A stretch of 64,000 nucleotides of DNA from Cryptosporangium arvum DSM 44712 (GTDB lineage Bacteria > Actinomycetota > Actinomycetes > Mycobacteriales > Cryptosporangiaceae): the NCBI RefSeq assembly GCF_000585375.1, contig NZ_KK073874.1, positions 5,239,251-5,303,250 of the forward strand, read 5' to 3'. Below are positions 1 to 7,810 of this stretch, piece after piece. Every line of letters begins with the position of its first letter. The stretch's first letter is position 1. A program made the translations under genes and the position numbers. The notes under the pieces are model-generated. The model saw only the letters and a program-made list of their open reading frames with translations, had not been told where the DNA came from and ran no database searches.

Positions 1-477
1 GCGCTCCCGGTCGGTGAGCGCCGCGAGCCGCTCCGGGCTCGGCTCGGCCGGCTCCACCCGGCGGGCGAACTCGGCGATGACCCGCCGGGTGACGCTCGGG
101 CTCAGCAGCGCCTCTCCCCCGGCGACCACCCGGACCGCCCGGCAGAGTTCGTCGTGGCTCACGGTCTTGGCGAGGAAGCCGCTCGCCCCGGAGCGCAGCG
201 CCTCGAAGACGTAGGCGTCGATCTCGAACGTCGTCAGGATCACCGTGCGGACGTCCGGCTGGGCGGCCGCGAGGCGACGGGTGACCTCGAGCCCGTCGAG
301 GTGCGGCATCCGGATGTCGAGCAGCGCCACGTCGGGGGCGACCCGGGCGGCCTCGCGCAGCGCCTCCGGGCCGTCGGCGGCCTCCGCGACGACCTCGATG
401 TCGCCGTCGAGCTCCAGCAGGCTCCGCAGCCCCACCCGCACGAGCTGCTGGTCGTCCGCGAGCAACACCCGGATCAC
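1..477 (-). CDS. NarL/LuxR-family response regulator (partial, C-terminus beyond window)
   Basis: Output half of a two-component system. The first 159 codons are visible and the gene continues past the left edge. The GTG start at 477-475 overlaps the kinase stop (GTGA), so the pair is translationally coupled. The receiver domain has the acidic pair D8/D9, the phospho-acceptor D54 in VALLDIRMP, the conserved T in ILTTFE and the lysine in GFLAKTV. The visible part ends at LTDRER, the beginning of a LuxR-type helix-turn-helix, so a DNA-binding NarL-type regulator is expected. Its partner is the kinase immediately upstream. The multicopper oxidase at the head of the operon suggests an envelope or metal/oxidant stimulus, which is inference. 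Confidence 0.9.
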   Translation of the reverse strand, partial: MIRVLLADDQQLVRVGLRSLLELDGDIEVVAEAADGPEALREAARVAPDVALLDIRMPHLDGLEVTRRLAAAQPDVRTVILTTFEIDAYVFEALRSGASGFLAKTVSHDELCRAVRVVAGGEALLSPSVTRRVIAEFARRVEPAEPSPERLAALTDRER

Positions 478-1466
478 GCGCCCTCCCCCTCGGCCGGGAG
501 CCAGGCTTTCACCTCGAAGCCGCGGCGCGGGGCCGGGCCGGCGTGCAGCGAACCGCCGAGGCTCGAGACCCGCTCGCGCATGCCGGTCAGCCCGTGCCCC
601 CAGGCGCTCACGGGCCCGCCGCGCCCGTCGTCGGTGACGGTGACCGCCACCCCCGCCGGCGACCGGTCGACCGCCACCGCGGCGGTGGAGGCGGACGCGT
701 GGCGCAGCACGTTCGTCAGCGCCTCCTGCACGATCCGGTAGACGGTCAGCCCCACCGCGGGCGGGTAGGGCCCGGCCGGCCCGGAGCGGGCCAGCGACAC
801 CCGCACGCCGCTGTCCGCGGCCCGGCTCACGAGCTCGTCCAGCTGGGTCTCGTCCGGCAGTGCCAGCACCGGGGCCTCGCCGTCACGCAGCAGCGTCACG
901 CTGGCCTGCAGCTCGCCGATCGCGTCGACGTTGATCGTGCGGGTGCCCTCCAGCAGCTTCTTCGCCGCCGCCGGGTCCCGATCGACGAGCTCCTTCGCCA
1001 GCGTGATCTGCAGCCCGACCACCGCCACCGTGTGCGCGGTGACGTCGTGCAGCTCGCGGGCGATCCGTAACCGCTCGGTGAGCACCCGCTCGGACGCCTC
1101 CCGCTCCTGCTGCCCGCGCTCGGCCGCGAGCCGCGCGGAGAACTCGGCCGCGAGCCGGTCCCTGGTGCGTACCGCGGTGCCCGCGACCAGCGCCAGCGCG
1201 TACACCGCGACCTCGCGCACGACCATGTCGAGCAGCTCCAGCGGTGGCACGCCCGCGCGCAGCACCCAGCCCGCTCCGATCAGGATCGCGGCGGCCCCCA
1301 CCCCGGCGCCGACGAGCACCCGACCGGCCCGCGCGACCGTGTACAGCGGCACCAGCAACGGCCACAGCGGCCCCATCCCGGGAAAGCCGGTGCTGTTGTA
1401 CGTGAGCACGGCGACCAGCGACGCCACCAGCACGGTCACCGGCCACCGCCGCCGCACCAGCAGCAA
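474..1466 (-). CDS. Sensor histidine kinase, HisKA_3 (NarX/DesK type), 5' end probably frameshifted
   Basis: Membrane sensor kinase that should phosphorylate the adjoining response regulator. The frame open to TTG 1466 gives 330 residues. These are membrane helices to about residue 100, a dimerisation/phospho-acceptor segment with H140 in ARELHDVTAHTV, then a HATPase domain (N box ALTNVLRHA, G1 VTDDGRGG, G2 GHGLTGMRER). Families of this type usually carry about four N-terminal helices, and this frame lacks the first ones. They are encoded one frame away in the 127 bases upstream (see next entry). The kinase as it stands therefore has an abnormally short sensor region and a weak TTG start. Either the gene is broken or the sequence has one extra base. 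Confidence 0.85.
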   Translation of the reverse strand: MLLVRRRWPVTVLVASLVAVLTYNSTGFPGMGPLWPLLVPLYTVARAGRVLVGAGVGAAAILIGAGWVLRAGVPPLELLDMVVREVAVYALALVAGTAVRTRDRLAAEFSARLAAERGQQEREASERVLTERLRIARELHDVTAHTVAVVGLQITLAKELVDRDPAAAKKLLEGTRTINVDAIGELQASVTLLRDGEAPVLALPDETQLDELVSRAADSGVRVSLARSGPAGPYPPAVGLTVYRIVQEALTNVLRHASASTAAVAVDRSPAGVAVTVTDDGRGGPVSAWGHGLTGMRERVSSLGGSLHAGPAPRRGFEVKAWLPAEGEGA

Positions 1467-1593
1467 CCCCGCCGAGCGTCACGCCGAGCGTGGCCGCGGC
1501 CACCACCGCGCCCGGGCGCGCCTCCTCCGGGCTCACCACCACCGCGATCGTCACGGCCACGGCGGTCACGACGCTCAGCACGACGTTGATCAC
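1467..1593 (-). other. Displaced N-terminus of the histidine kinase (shifted frame)
   Basis: From GTG 1593, five bases after the multicopper oxidase stop, a different frame encodes a hydrophobic kinase-like N-terminus: MINVVLSVVTAVAVTIAVVV, then a second hydrophobic stretch. Just before the C4 run at 1467-1470 (G4 on the coding strand) the next codons read TLGG. Removing one G of that run joins TLGG directly to LLLVRRRWPV, the arginine-rich loop normal for these kinases. With the base present, this frame runs into Ala/Gly-rich nonsense and the kinase frame has a TGA just upstream of its TTG. The simplest reading is one kinase gene, 1593 to 474, with a one-base insertion. Confidence 0.6.
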
Positions 1594-1597
1594 GCGC

Positions 1598-3097
1598 TCA
1601 CTCCCCGTGCCGATGGGCCCGCGCGACGGCTCCGGGCCCGACCACGACGTACTGCCCCATCATCCCCGCATCCTCGTGCGCGAGCAGGTGGCAGTGGTAC
1701 ATGTACGGCGATCGGGCGTCGACGTGCGTGCCGTAGCGGACGGCGAGCGTCACCGCGCTGTTCGCCGGCACGAACACGGTGTCCTTCTCCCCGCGCTCGG
1801 CCTCCGGTGGTGGCGCGCCGTCCCGGTCGAGCAGGTGGAACGAGGCGCCGTGGACGTGGACGTTGTGCACGTTCTGCCCGGGGTTACGGATCTCCCACCG
1901 TTCGACCGACCCGGCCGCGACCCGCCGGTCGATCCGCCCGTGGTCCAGCACCGCGCCGTTGAGATGGAACTCGCCGAGGTCCAGCCGGAACGGCTCGGGC
2001 ACGGTGATCGCCGGTCGCCGCACCCCGGTCGTCAACCGCTCCGGTACCGCCGGCGAGGGACGGAGGGTGGCCGCCGCCCGCACCTGGACGAGGTCGAACG
2101 TGTCGTCGCCGCCGGCCAGACGCTGGGTGAGGAGGTTGCCGCCGAGCCGGGGGGCGAAGGACCGGAGCACGACCCGCTCGCCCGGGTCGAACGCGACGAC
2201 GATCTCGGCGCGCTCCCCGGGCGAGAGCCGCAGCCGCGTGCACCGCACCGGCGTCTCCAGCCACCCGGCGTCGGTCGCGACGAGCGTGAACGCCCGGTGG
2301 TCGGTGAACCCGAGCGAGTAGACGCGCGCGTTCGAACCGTTGACCAGCCGGAAGCGCACCCGGCGGGTGACCACCTCGACGAACGGGTCGTAGCCGCCGT
2401 TGACCAAGATCGTGTCGCCGAGCAGCCCGGTGGTGGCGAGCCCGCCGAAGCCGAGGTTCGCCTCGTCGAGCCGCCCGTCGCGGGTGAAGTTCCGGTCCTG
2501 GACGATCAGCGGGATGTCGTCGACCCCGTAGTCGTGCGGCAGGGTGTCGCTGCGCTCGTCGTCGATCAGGAAGAGCCCGGCGATCCCCCGGTAGACGTGC
2601 CTGGCCGTGGTGCGGTGCAGGTGCGGGTGGTACCAGAGCGTCGCCGCCCGCTGGTCGATCGTCCAGGTCGGACGCCAGGTCGCCCCGGGCGCGATCGGCT
2701 GGTGCGGCCCGCCGTCGGCGATCGCGGGCAGGTGCATGCCGTGCCAGTGCAGCGAGGTGGTCTCCGGGAGCCGGTTGGTGACCGCGACGCTCACGCGTGC
2801 CCCCCGGCGCGCACGCAGCGTGGGCCCGAGGATCGACCCGTTCGCACCCCAGGTCGGCGTGCGCGGTCCCGGCAGCAGACGCGACTCGCCGCTCCGCAGC
2901 GTGAGCGCGGCCCCCGGGCTCGCGTCGAGCTCCGGCGGGATCGGCAGCCGGTTGCGGAACGTCAGCGTGCCGACGTTGCCGCGCCCGGCGCCGGCCCAGA
3001 CGAACCCGGCGACGCCGGCGGACGGCACGACGAGCGATGCGCTCACCGCCGCACCCCACCGCAGCACGGTCCGGCGGGTCGTGGTCCTCGTCGTCAT
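1598..3097 (-). CDS. Tat-exported multicopper oxidase (CueO/bilirubin-oxidase/laccase-like)
   Basis: Four-electron copper oxidase acting outside the membrane. ATG 3097 is preferred over a longer 525-residue reading because it places a twin-arginine signal (TRRTVLRWGAAVSAS) at the N-terminus of a 499-residue protein. All copper-binding blocks are present: LHWHG (117-120), YHPHLH (157-161), the HNVHVHG block near the C-terminus, and the T1/T3 block YHCHLLAHED followed by GMM, whose axial Met fits a CueO-like enzyme. Substrate is not predictable: Cu(I), Mn(II) or phenolics are possible. It heads an operon with the kinase (GTG 5 bases after its stop) and the response regulator, so it may be a target or reporter of that system. 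Confidence 0.92.
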   Translation of the reverse strand: MTTRTTTRRTVLRWGAAVSASLVVPSAGVAGFVWAGAGRGNVGTLTFRNRLPIPPELDASPGAALTLRSGESRLLPGPRTPTWGANGSILGPTLRARRGARVSVAVTNRLPETTSLHWHGMHLPAIADGGPHQPIAPGATWRPTWTIDQRAATLWYHPHLHRTTARHVYRGIAGLFLIDDERSDTLPHDYGVDDIPLIVQDRNFTRDGRLDEANLGFGGLATTGLLGDTILVNGGYDPFVEVVTRRVRFRLVNGSNARVYSLGFTDHRAFTLVATDAGWLETPVRCTRLRLSPGERAEIVVAFDPGERVVLRSFAPRLGGNLLTQRLAGGDDTFDLVQVRAAATLRPSPAVPERLTTGVRRPAITVPEPFRLDLGEFHLNGAVLDHGRIDRRVAAGSVERWEIRNPGQNVHNVHVHGASFHLLDRDGAPPPEAERGEKDTVFVPANSAVTLAVRYGTHVDARSPYMYHCHLLAHEDAGMMGQYVVVGPGAVARAHRHGE

Positions 3098-3234
3098 ACC
3101 GGGAACGCTAGGAATTCCGTGCGGCCCGGTCGTCCTCCCGGCGGTGCCCGCGACGTACTCCCGCCGGAGTACCACGGATCACTGCCCCGCTATCGTGTCG
3201 CGTTCGGACACTCCATTCCCACGGGGGAAGCACG

Positions 3235-3684
3235 ATGCGTGAGAAGTTACAGACCAAGGCGTTCGAGATCGTCGGCCCGGTGCTCCAGCCGGGAGAGCAG
3301 CCGGTCGCGGCGGTACGCACCAGCGTCGGCAAGTTCTCGTCAAGCCGGGCGGGCACCGTCCTGAAGAAGGGCCTGGTCATGGAGGGCGTCGGCGGGGTCG
3401 GCGCGGCCGTGCTGATGGCCCGGAAAGAACAGTTCGTGGTCCTCACCGACCGGCGGCTGATCTTCCTGCAGCAGACCATGCTGGGCGGCCCGGGCAAGAA
3501 GGTGCTCGGCGAGGTGCCGCGCCACCAAGTGTCGCTGGTGGAGGCCCAGATCGGCCTCTTCACTCTGCTGCGCCTGGCCTTCGGCAACCAGGGTGACGGG
3601 GTGGCGCTGACCTTCCCGCGCCAGGACAAGCGCAACGCCGAGGCCCTGGCCGCGGCGCTGGGCCACCGACCGGGCCCGGCCTGA
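3235..3684 (+). CDS. PH-like (bPH) domain protein
   Basis: 149-residue soluble protein of unknown role. The ATG follows a purine-rich GGGGGAAG ribosome site. The central part, FVVLTDRRLIFLQQ followed by a basic linker and VPRHQVSLVEAQ, is the beta-strand pattern of bacterial PH-like domains (YokE/PF14470 type). In that family a T-x-R-R-L/V strand leads into a variable loop and a later strand. No catalytic residues or membrane segments are visible, although residues 46-60 are hydrophobic and Gly-rich. It is transcribed away from the copper oxidase operon and ends at a strong hairpin. Function is not assigned. Confidence 0.7.
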   Translation: MREKLQTKAFEIVGPVLQPGEQPVAAVRTSVGKFSSSRAGTVLKKGLVMEGVGGVGAAVLMARKEQFVVLTDRRLIFLQQTMLGGPGKKVLGEVPRHQVSLVEAQIGLFTLLRLAFGNQGDGVALTFPRQDKRNAEALAAALGHRPGPA

Positions 3685-3698
3685 CCGAGAGCTTCACG

Positions 3699-3729
3699 TC
3701 GGGCCGGTCGGGACGACCGACCGGCCCGA
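3699..3729. terminator. Bidirectional intrinsic-type hairpin
   Basis: A perfect 13-bp stem (3699-3711 paired with 3717-3729, arm TCGGGCCGGTCGG) with a 5-base loop GACGA. It lies 15 bases after the PH-like gene stop and before the converging SGNH gene. No U tract follows, which is usual for high-GC actinobacterial terminators. It can serve both converging transcripts. Confidence 0.75.
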
Positions 3730-3730
3730 T

Positions 3731-3810
3731 CAGCCGGTGGGCAGGCTCAGCCCGTGGGCAGGCTCAGCCCGTGGGCAGGCTCAGCCGGTGGGCAGGCTCA
3801 GCCGGTGGGC
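3731..3810. repeat. 17-bp tandem repeat, about 4.7 copies
   Basis: Head-to-tail copies begin at 3731, 3748, 3765, 3782 and 3799 (last copy 12 bases). The unit is CAGCC(G/C)GTGGGCAGGCT, with only position 6 varying. The fourth and fifth copies are the last codons and stop of the SGNH esterase read on the minus strand. The other copies lie beyond the stop, so the array looks like a tandem duplication of the 3' end of that gene. Each unit carries a TGA on the minus strand. Confidence 0.95.
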
Positions 3811-4896
3811 GAAGCGGGACGCGATCAGGCGGTGGCTGGCCGCGTCGGGGTGGAGGCGGTCGGGTAGCGGGTGCTCGGCGTGGTCGGCCTCGCCGTACAG
3901 GTCGAGGCCGTCGACCAGGCTCAGGTGCTCGTCCGCGCGCACCCCGGTGATGCGCGCCAACTCGTCGCGGATCACGGTCAGCGTCAGCTTGTCGGGGCCG
4001 GGTTCGCCGGTCGCGACGAACGCGACCCGCCCCTCCCGGAGCGCCTCGACGTCGAACGCGCCCGGGCCCGGTGTGGTCTCGTGGATCGGGCAGTACAGCG
4101 GCGAGATCAGCACGATCGGCGTCGTGGGGTGCCCGTCGCGGATCGTGTCGAGCAGGCCGTGCACGGCCGGGGCGAACGCGCGGCGGCGCATCAGGTCGGC
4201 GTTGACCAGGTTGATGCCGATCTCGACGCTGATGACGTCCGCGTCGCTGTCACGCAGGATCCGCCCGATGAACGGGTCGAGCAGGGCGCTGCCGCCGAAG
4301 CCGAGGTTCGTGACGTCGGCACCGGCCGCCGCCGCGGCGAGCGCCACCCAGGTCGTGGACGGGCTCGCCGCGTTGGAGCCCTGGCTGATCGAGCTGCCGT
4401 GGTGCCACCAGCGCGGCCCGACGTGCTCGGCCGCGACGACCGGGGCGTCCGCCCGCAGCGCGACGAGCTCGGTCGACTCGTGATGCGGCAGCCAGATCTC
4501 GACGCGCTTGTCGCGTGCGGGCAGCCCGGCGAACGTGAGCGTGCCCGGTGCGCCGACCTGCCGGGTCACGGTGCCCGCGGCCAGGTCGACGGTGACCGTG
4601 TCGCCGCCGCCCACGCCGGCCTGCCCGGTGAGCACGCCGTCGACGAGCAGGTCGTAGACGCCGTCCGGCCGGTCGGGCACGCCCGGGAACTCCCGCCGGG
4701 TGCGGATGCTGTCCAGTTCGATCGCGGTGGCCGCGGTGCGCAACGCCAGCCGCACCCCGGCCGGCTGCGCCTCGACGGTGTCCAGCTGCGGGTCCTGAGC
4801 CTGGGCGCGGGCCCACGCCGGGAGCCGGTGCGGCCGCAGCCCGCGGTCGGTCCGCTCGAGTTCCAGGGCGCCGTGGATCAGTTCGGGGGTCAGCAT
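3781..4896 (-). CDS. SGNH/GDSL-family hydrolase with N-terminal beta domain
   Basis: Predicted esterase/acyl hydrolase of 371 residues. The N-terminal ~155 residues look beta-rich, as in CE2-like or two-domain SGNH enzymes. The SGNH core follows: block I HHGSSIS with nucleophile S169 (the usual GDS is GSS here), block II glycine in NLGFGGSA, an Asn in GINLVN, and block V DRLHPDAASH supplying catalytic Asp/His. No signal peptide, so cytoplasmic. The substrate, probably an acetyl or other short acyl ester, is unknown. The 3' end lies in the 17-bp tandem array, so the last residues (SLPTG) are repeat-encoded. It converges on the PH-like gene. Confidence 0.86.
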   Translation of the reverse strand: MLTPELIHGALELERTDRGLRPHRLPAWARAQAQDPQLDTVEAQPAGVRLALRTAATAIELDSIRTRREFPGVPDRPDGVYDLLVDGVLTGQAGVGGGDTVTVDLAAGTVTRQVGAPGTLTFAGLPARDKRVEIWLPHHESTELVALRADAPVVAAEHVGPRWWHHGSSISQGSNAASPSTTWVALAAAAAGADVTNLGFGGSALLDPFIGRILRDSDADVISVEIGINLVNADLMRRRAFAPAVHGLLDTIRDGHPTTPIVLISPLYCPIHETTPGPGAFDVEALREGRVAFVATGEPGPDKLTLTVIRDELARITGVRADEHLSLVDGLDLYGEADHAEHPLPDRLHPDAASHRLIASRFAHRLSLPTG

Positions 4897-4918
4897 GGCC
4901 CCGATAGTACTTCGGGAA

Positions 4919-5320
4919 TTAGCTAGTTGAATTAGCCAGGACGCGTCCCAGCCGGGTGTGGTCGTGGTAGTCGTGCGTCTCGGCGATGAGCCCGTCCCGC
5001 GAGCGCAGGTACTGCACGTTCGACACGCGCGCCCGCGCGCCGGTGGTGGTCACGTGCACGTCGTAGACGAACTCGGCGATGACGACGTCCGGGTCGACGG
5101 TCTCGTGCACGACCGCGTTCGCGACCGTGAAGCGGACCGGCATCGACGTCATCCGGGCGAAGTGCGCAGCGATCTCCGCGCGGCCGTCCAGGACGGTCGG
5201 CTCGGGCAGGGCCAGCGGGATCGTGACGTGGGCGTCCTCGGCGTAGAGGTCGGCGAGCGCCGTCCAGTCGTCGGACGACAGGCCGTCGAGCAGCCGATGG
5301 AACAGGTCAGCAGCAGGCAT
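4919..5320 (-). CDS. SnoaL-like (NTF2-fold) protein
   Basis: 133-residue single-domain protein of the SnoaL/NTF2 alpha+beta barrel family. The pattern fits: helix LFHRLLDGLSSDDWTALADL, YAEDAHV, the cone loop around LDGRAEIAAHF, and late strands AEFVYDVHV and VQYLRSRDGLI. Members include polyketide cyclases, ketosteroid isomerases and many uncharacterised small-molecule binders, so no reaction can be named. It is divergent from a TetR gene, and the two operators between them probably control it. It is the most likely repression target of that TetR protein. Confidence 0.85.
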   Translation of the reverse strand: MPAADLFHRLLDGLSSDDWTALADLYAEDAHVTIPLALPEPTVLDGRAEIAAHFARMTSMPVRFTVANAVVHETVDPDVVIAEFVYDVHVTTTGARARVSNVQYLRSRDGLIAETHDYHDHTRLGRVLANSTS

Positions 5321-5337
5321 GGTTCTCTCTCCTCTAG

Positions 5338-5386
5338 AATCGGAGTCGTGACTCCGATTTCTAAAGATACGGAGTGGCGACTCCGT
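5338..5386. promoter_or_regulatory. Two TetR-type operators between snoaL-like and tetR genes
   Basis: Two copies of CGGAGT-N4-ACTCCG lie at 5341-5356 and 5370-5385, start to start 29 bp apart. The first is embedded in a longer perfect palindrome (AATCGGAGTC-GT-GACTCCGATT, 5338-5359). Identical half-sites and spacing between divergent genes mark an autoregulated TetR operator. The second copy covers the ATG at 5374, which argues that translation of tetR starts at 5401. Confidence 0.82.
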
Positions 5387-5400
5387 TTGTCGAGGCCCCG

Positions 5401-5967
5401 ATGACCACGGATCGCCCTCTGCGCGCCGACGCCCGGCGCAACCGCGCGAAGGTGCTCGACGCCGCCGAGACGGTGTTCGCCTCCCACGGCACCGGCGCCT
5501 CCACCGAAGAGATCGCGCAGGCCGCCGGCGTCGGCATCGGCACGGTCTTCCGGCACTTCCCCACCAAGGAGGCGCTGCTGGCGGCCGTGTTCGTGTCCCG
5601 GCTCGACCGGCTCGCGGCCCAGCTGCGCGCCGCCGCCGAGGAGCCCGATCCCGGGGCCGCGTTCCGCGAACAGATCGCGCTCGCCGTCGACTCGTCGCCC
5701 TCGAAGAACGCGATCGCCGACGCGCTGGCCGCGGCCGGCGTCGAACTGGACGCGGTGAAGGCCGGGGTGGGCACCGCCGTGCGCGACGCGCTCGACCTGC
5801 TGCTCCGCCGGGCCCAGAGCGCCGGCGCGGTCCGCCCCGACCTCGACGTGCCGACCGTGATGGCGCTGCTGATCGGTGCGTCGCACGGCGTCGAGGCCGC
5901 CGGGGACGACCCCGACCGGCGGGCGCGGGTGATCAGCGTCCTGCTGGACGGCATGAGCGCCCGGTGA
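5401..5967 (+). CDS. TetR/AcrR-family transcriptional regulator
   Basis: 188-residue repressor starting at MTTDRPLRAD. An in-frame ATG at 5374 is rejected because it lies inside an operator. The N-terminal helix-turn-helix reads STEEIAQAAGVGIGTVFRHF followed by PTKEALL, the classic TetR recognition helix. The remainder is a divergent helical ligand domain. It probably binds the two CGGAGT-N4-ACTCCG sites upstream and represses both itself and the divergent SnoaL-like gene. The inducer is unknown. Confidence 0.9.
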   Translation: MTTDRPLRADARRNRAKVLDAAETVFASHGTGASTEEIAQAAGVGIGTVFRHFPTKEALLAAVFVSRLDRLAAQLRAAAEEPDPGAAFREQIALAVDSSPSKNAIADALAAAGVELDAVKAGVGTAVRDALDLLLRRAQSAGAVRPDLDVPTVMALLIGASHGVEAAGDDPDRRARVISVLLDGMSAR

Positions 5968-5985
5968 GGCGGGCATGGCCGAGAC

Positions 5986-7329
5986 ATGACCGACCAGACC
6001 TTGCTCATCCTCGGCGCCAGCGGTGACCTGACCGCGCGCCTGCTCCTGCCCGGACTCGGGAAGCTCCTGGAACTCGGCGGCGCGAAAGACATCGCGCTGG
6101 TGGGCTCCGGAATGGACGACTGGGGCGACGAGCAGTGGCGCGATCGCGTGCGTACCGCGTTCGGCCGCGACGACCCGATCGACGCCCGCTACCTGCGTGC
6201 CGACGTCACCAACGGCGACGACCTCGAGCGCCTGCTCGGCGCGTGCCACGGTGAGATCGTGATCTTCTTCGCGCTGCCGCCCTCGGTCACCGCGAAGGCC
6301 TGCGCGGCGCTGCGTGACGTCGGTCTGCCCCCGGGCACCCGGCTCGTGCTCGAGAAGCCGTTCGGCGTCGACGAGAAGACCGCACACGCGCTGAACGCGC
6401 TGCTGGTGCAGCTCGTCCCGGAGGCGCGGATCCATCGCGTCGACCATTTCCTCGGCAAGTCGACGGTGCTGAACATCCTCGGGCTGCGGTTCGCGAACCG
6501 GATCTTCGAGCCGGTACTGAACAACCAGCACGTGGAGTCGGTCGACATCGTGTTCGACGAGGACCTGGGCCTGGAGAGCCGCGCGGGCTACTACGACGGC
6601 GCGGGCGCGCTCGTCGACATGATCCAGAGCCACCTGCTGCAGATCCTGGCGATGCTCGCGATGGACGCCCCGCCGAGCCTGGAGGCGCACGAGTTCCGCG
6701 ACAGCAAGGCCCAGGTGCTGCGGGCGACGCACGTCTGGGGCGACGACCCGCGGGCCGCCAGCCGCCGGGCGCGCTACACCGCCGGGACGATCGGCGACCG
6801 GTCGCTGCCGTCGTACGCCGACGAGCCCGGCGTCGACCCGGCGCGTGGCACCGAGACGCTGGCCGAGGTCGTGCTCGCGGTCGACACGTGGCGGTGGGCC
6901 GGGGTGCCGTTCCGGCTGCGGTCGGGGAAGGCGGTCGGGAACCGGCGCAAGGAAGCGGTCGTGACGTTCAAGCCGGCGCCGTGGGTGCCGACCGGGCTGA
7001 CCGGCCCCGACCGCCCGGACCGGCTCCGGATCCTGTTCAGCCCCGACCGGCTGGAACTCGACCTCGACATCAACGGCCCCGGCGACCCGTTCGTGCTGGA
7101 CCCGGTGACGCTGGGATCCGACTTCGGGCCCGGGGACCTGCCGCCCTACGGCGAGGTGCTCCGCGGCGTGCTCGACGACGACCCGACGCTGTCGGTGCGC
7201 GGTGACACCGCCGAGATGTGCTGGCACATCGTCCAGCCGGTGGTCGACGCCTGGCGCGCCGGCGAGGTGCCGCTCCAGGAGTACCCCGCCGGCAGCGCCG
7301 GCCCCGCGGACTCGCTCCTGCCGGGCTAG
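5986..7329 (+). CDS. zwf: Glucose-6-phosphate dehydrogenase (stand-alone paralogue)
   Basis: Oxidises glucose 6-phosphate to 6-phosphogluconolactone with NAD(P)+. It has the nucleotide-binding N-terminus LLILGASGDLTAR, EKPFG, and the substrate-binding/catalytic motif RVDHFLGK at 151-158, where enzymes usually read RIDHYLGK. At 447 residues it is shorter than the usual ~490-510. It starts 18 bases after the TetR stop and may be cotranscribed. It lacks the usual actinobacterial neighbours (opcA, pgl, tal, tkt), so it is likely a second, accessory copy. Some short actinobacterial Zwf homologues may prefer other cofactors such as F420 or NAD; I cannot tell here. Confidence 0.92.
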   Translation: MTDQTLLILGASGDLTARLLLPGLGKLLELGGAKDIALVGSGMDDWGDEQWRDRVRTAFGRDDPIDARYLRADVTNGDDLERLLGACHGEIVIFFALPPSVTAKACAALRDVGLPPGTRLVLEKPFGVDEKTAHALNALLVQLVPEARIHRVDHFLGKSTVLNILGLRFANRIFEPVLNNQHVESVDIVFDEDLGLESRAGYYDGAGALVDMIQSHLLQILAMLAMDAPPSLEAHEFRDSKAQVLRATHVWGDDPRAASRRARYTAGTIGDRSLPSYADEPGVDPARGTETLAEVVLAVDTWRWAGVPFRLRSGKAVGNRRKEAVVTFKPAPWVPTGLTGPDRPDRLRILFSPDRLELDLDINGPGDPFVLDPVTLGSDFGPGDLPPYGEVLRGVLDDDPTLSVRGDTAEMCWHIVQPVVDAWRAGEVPLQEYPAGSAGPADSLLPG

Positions 7330-7388
7330 GCCGGTCTCGGAGGTCGCCGGGTTCGGCGGCCGCCTCCCGGGGAAATCCGTGGCTCCGG

Positions 7389-7655
7389 TCAGGCCGCGGG
7401 GAGCACGCGGTGCCAGAAGCGGAACGCGCCGATCGTCGTCGGGCCGTTCGGGCCGACGGTGACCGCGTCGGTCGGGATGCCCGCCGGGCGGACCGGGGCC
7501 TCCTCGCGCGCCGGCTCGGCGGACGTGCGCGCCAGCTGCGCCCCGATCAGGCCCTGCAGCACGTAGGCGAAGTGCTGATCGCCCACCGGCGCCAGCGGCG
7601 CGCGCACCGGCCGCGATGCGGCGGTCGTCGCGTCGATGCTCGAAACCTGAGTCAT
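7389..7655 (-). CDS. Small hypothetical protein
   Basis: 88 residues from ATG 7655, which sits behind a perfect AGGAGG ribosome site. Longer in-frame readings are rejected for that reason. The sequence (start MTQVSSIDATTAASRPVRAP, then DQHFAYVLQGLIGAQLAR) has one amphipathic helix and a Pro/Ala-rich rest. No catalytic motif, signal or membrane segment is seen. I do not recognise it. It converges on zwf and lies downstream of the universal stress gene on the same strand, 155 bases away. Confidence 0.62.
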   Translation of the reverse strand: MTQVSSIDATTAASRPVRAPLAPVGDQHFAYVLQGLIGAQLARTSAEPAREEAPVRPAGIPTDAVTVGPNGPTTIGAFRFWHRVLPAA

Positions 7656-7810
7656 GTCCACCTCCTCGGCTGTGCGGTCACCGGGCTCATCGGTGCCGGC
7701 CCGGCCGATGCGAGCTCCGCGGCCGCCCAGCTCCCGTCGCGCACCCACCCGGGGAGCCGCCCCGCTCACCGCAACCGGCGCACACCCGGAACGCACCCGG
7801 GGTGCTCCGC

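Noticed and set aside
3731-3810. CRISPR-like array
   Set aside because: Units are contiguous with no spacers and include coding sequence of the esterase.
5149-7227. 692-codon minus-strand frame opposite zwf and tetR
   Set aside because: Shadow of zwf; no start context or family resemblance.
7330-7388. Possible terminator between zwf and the small hypothetical gene
   Set aside because: The best stem has bulges and no clean loop; not reported as a feature.
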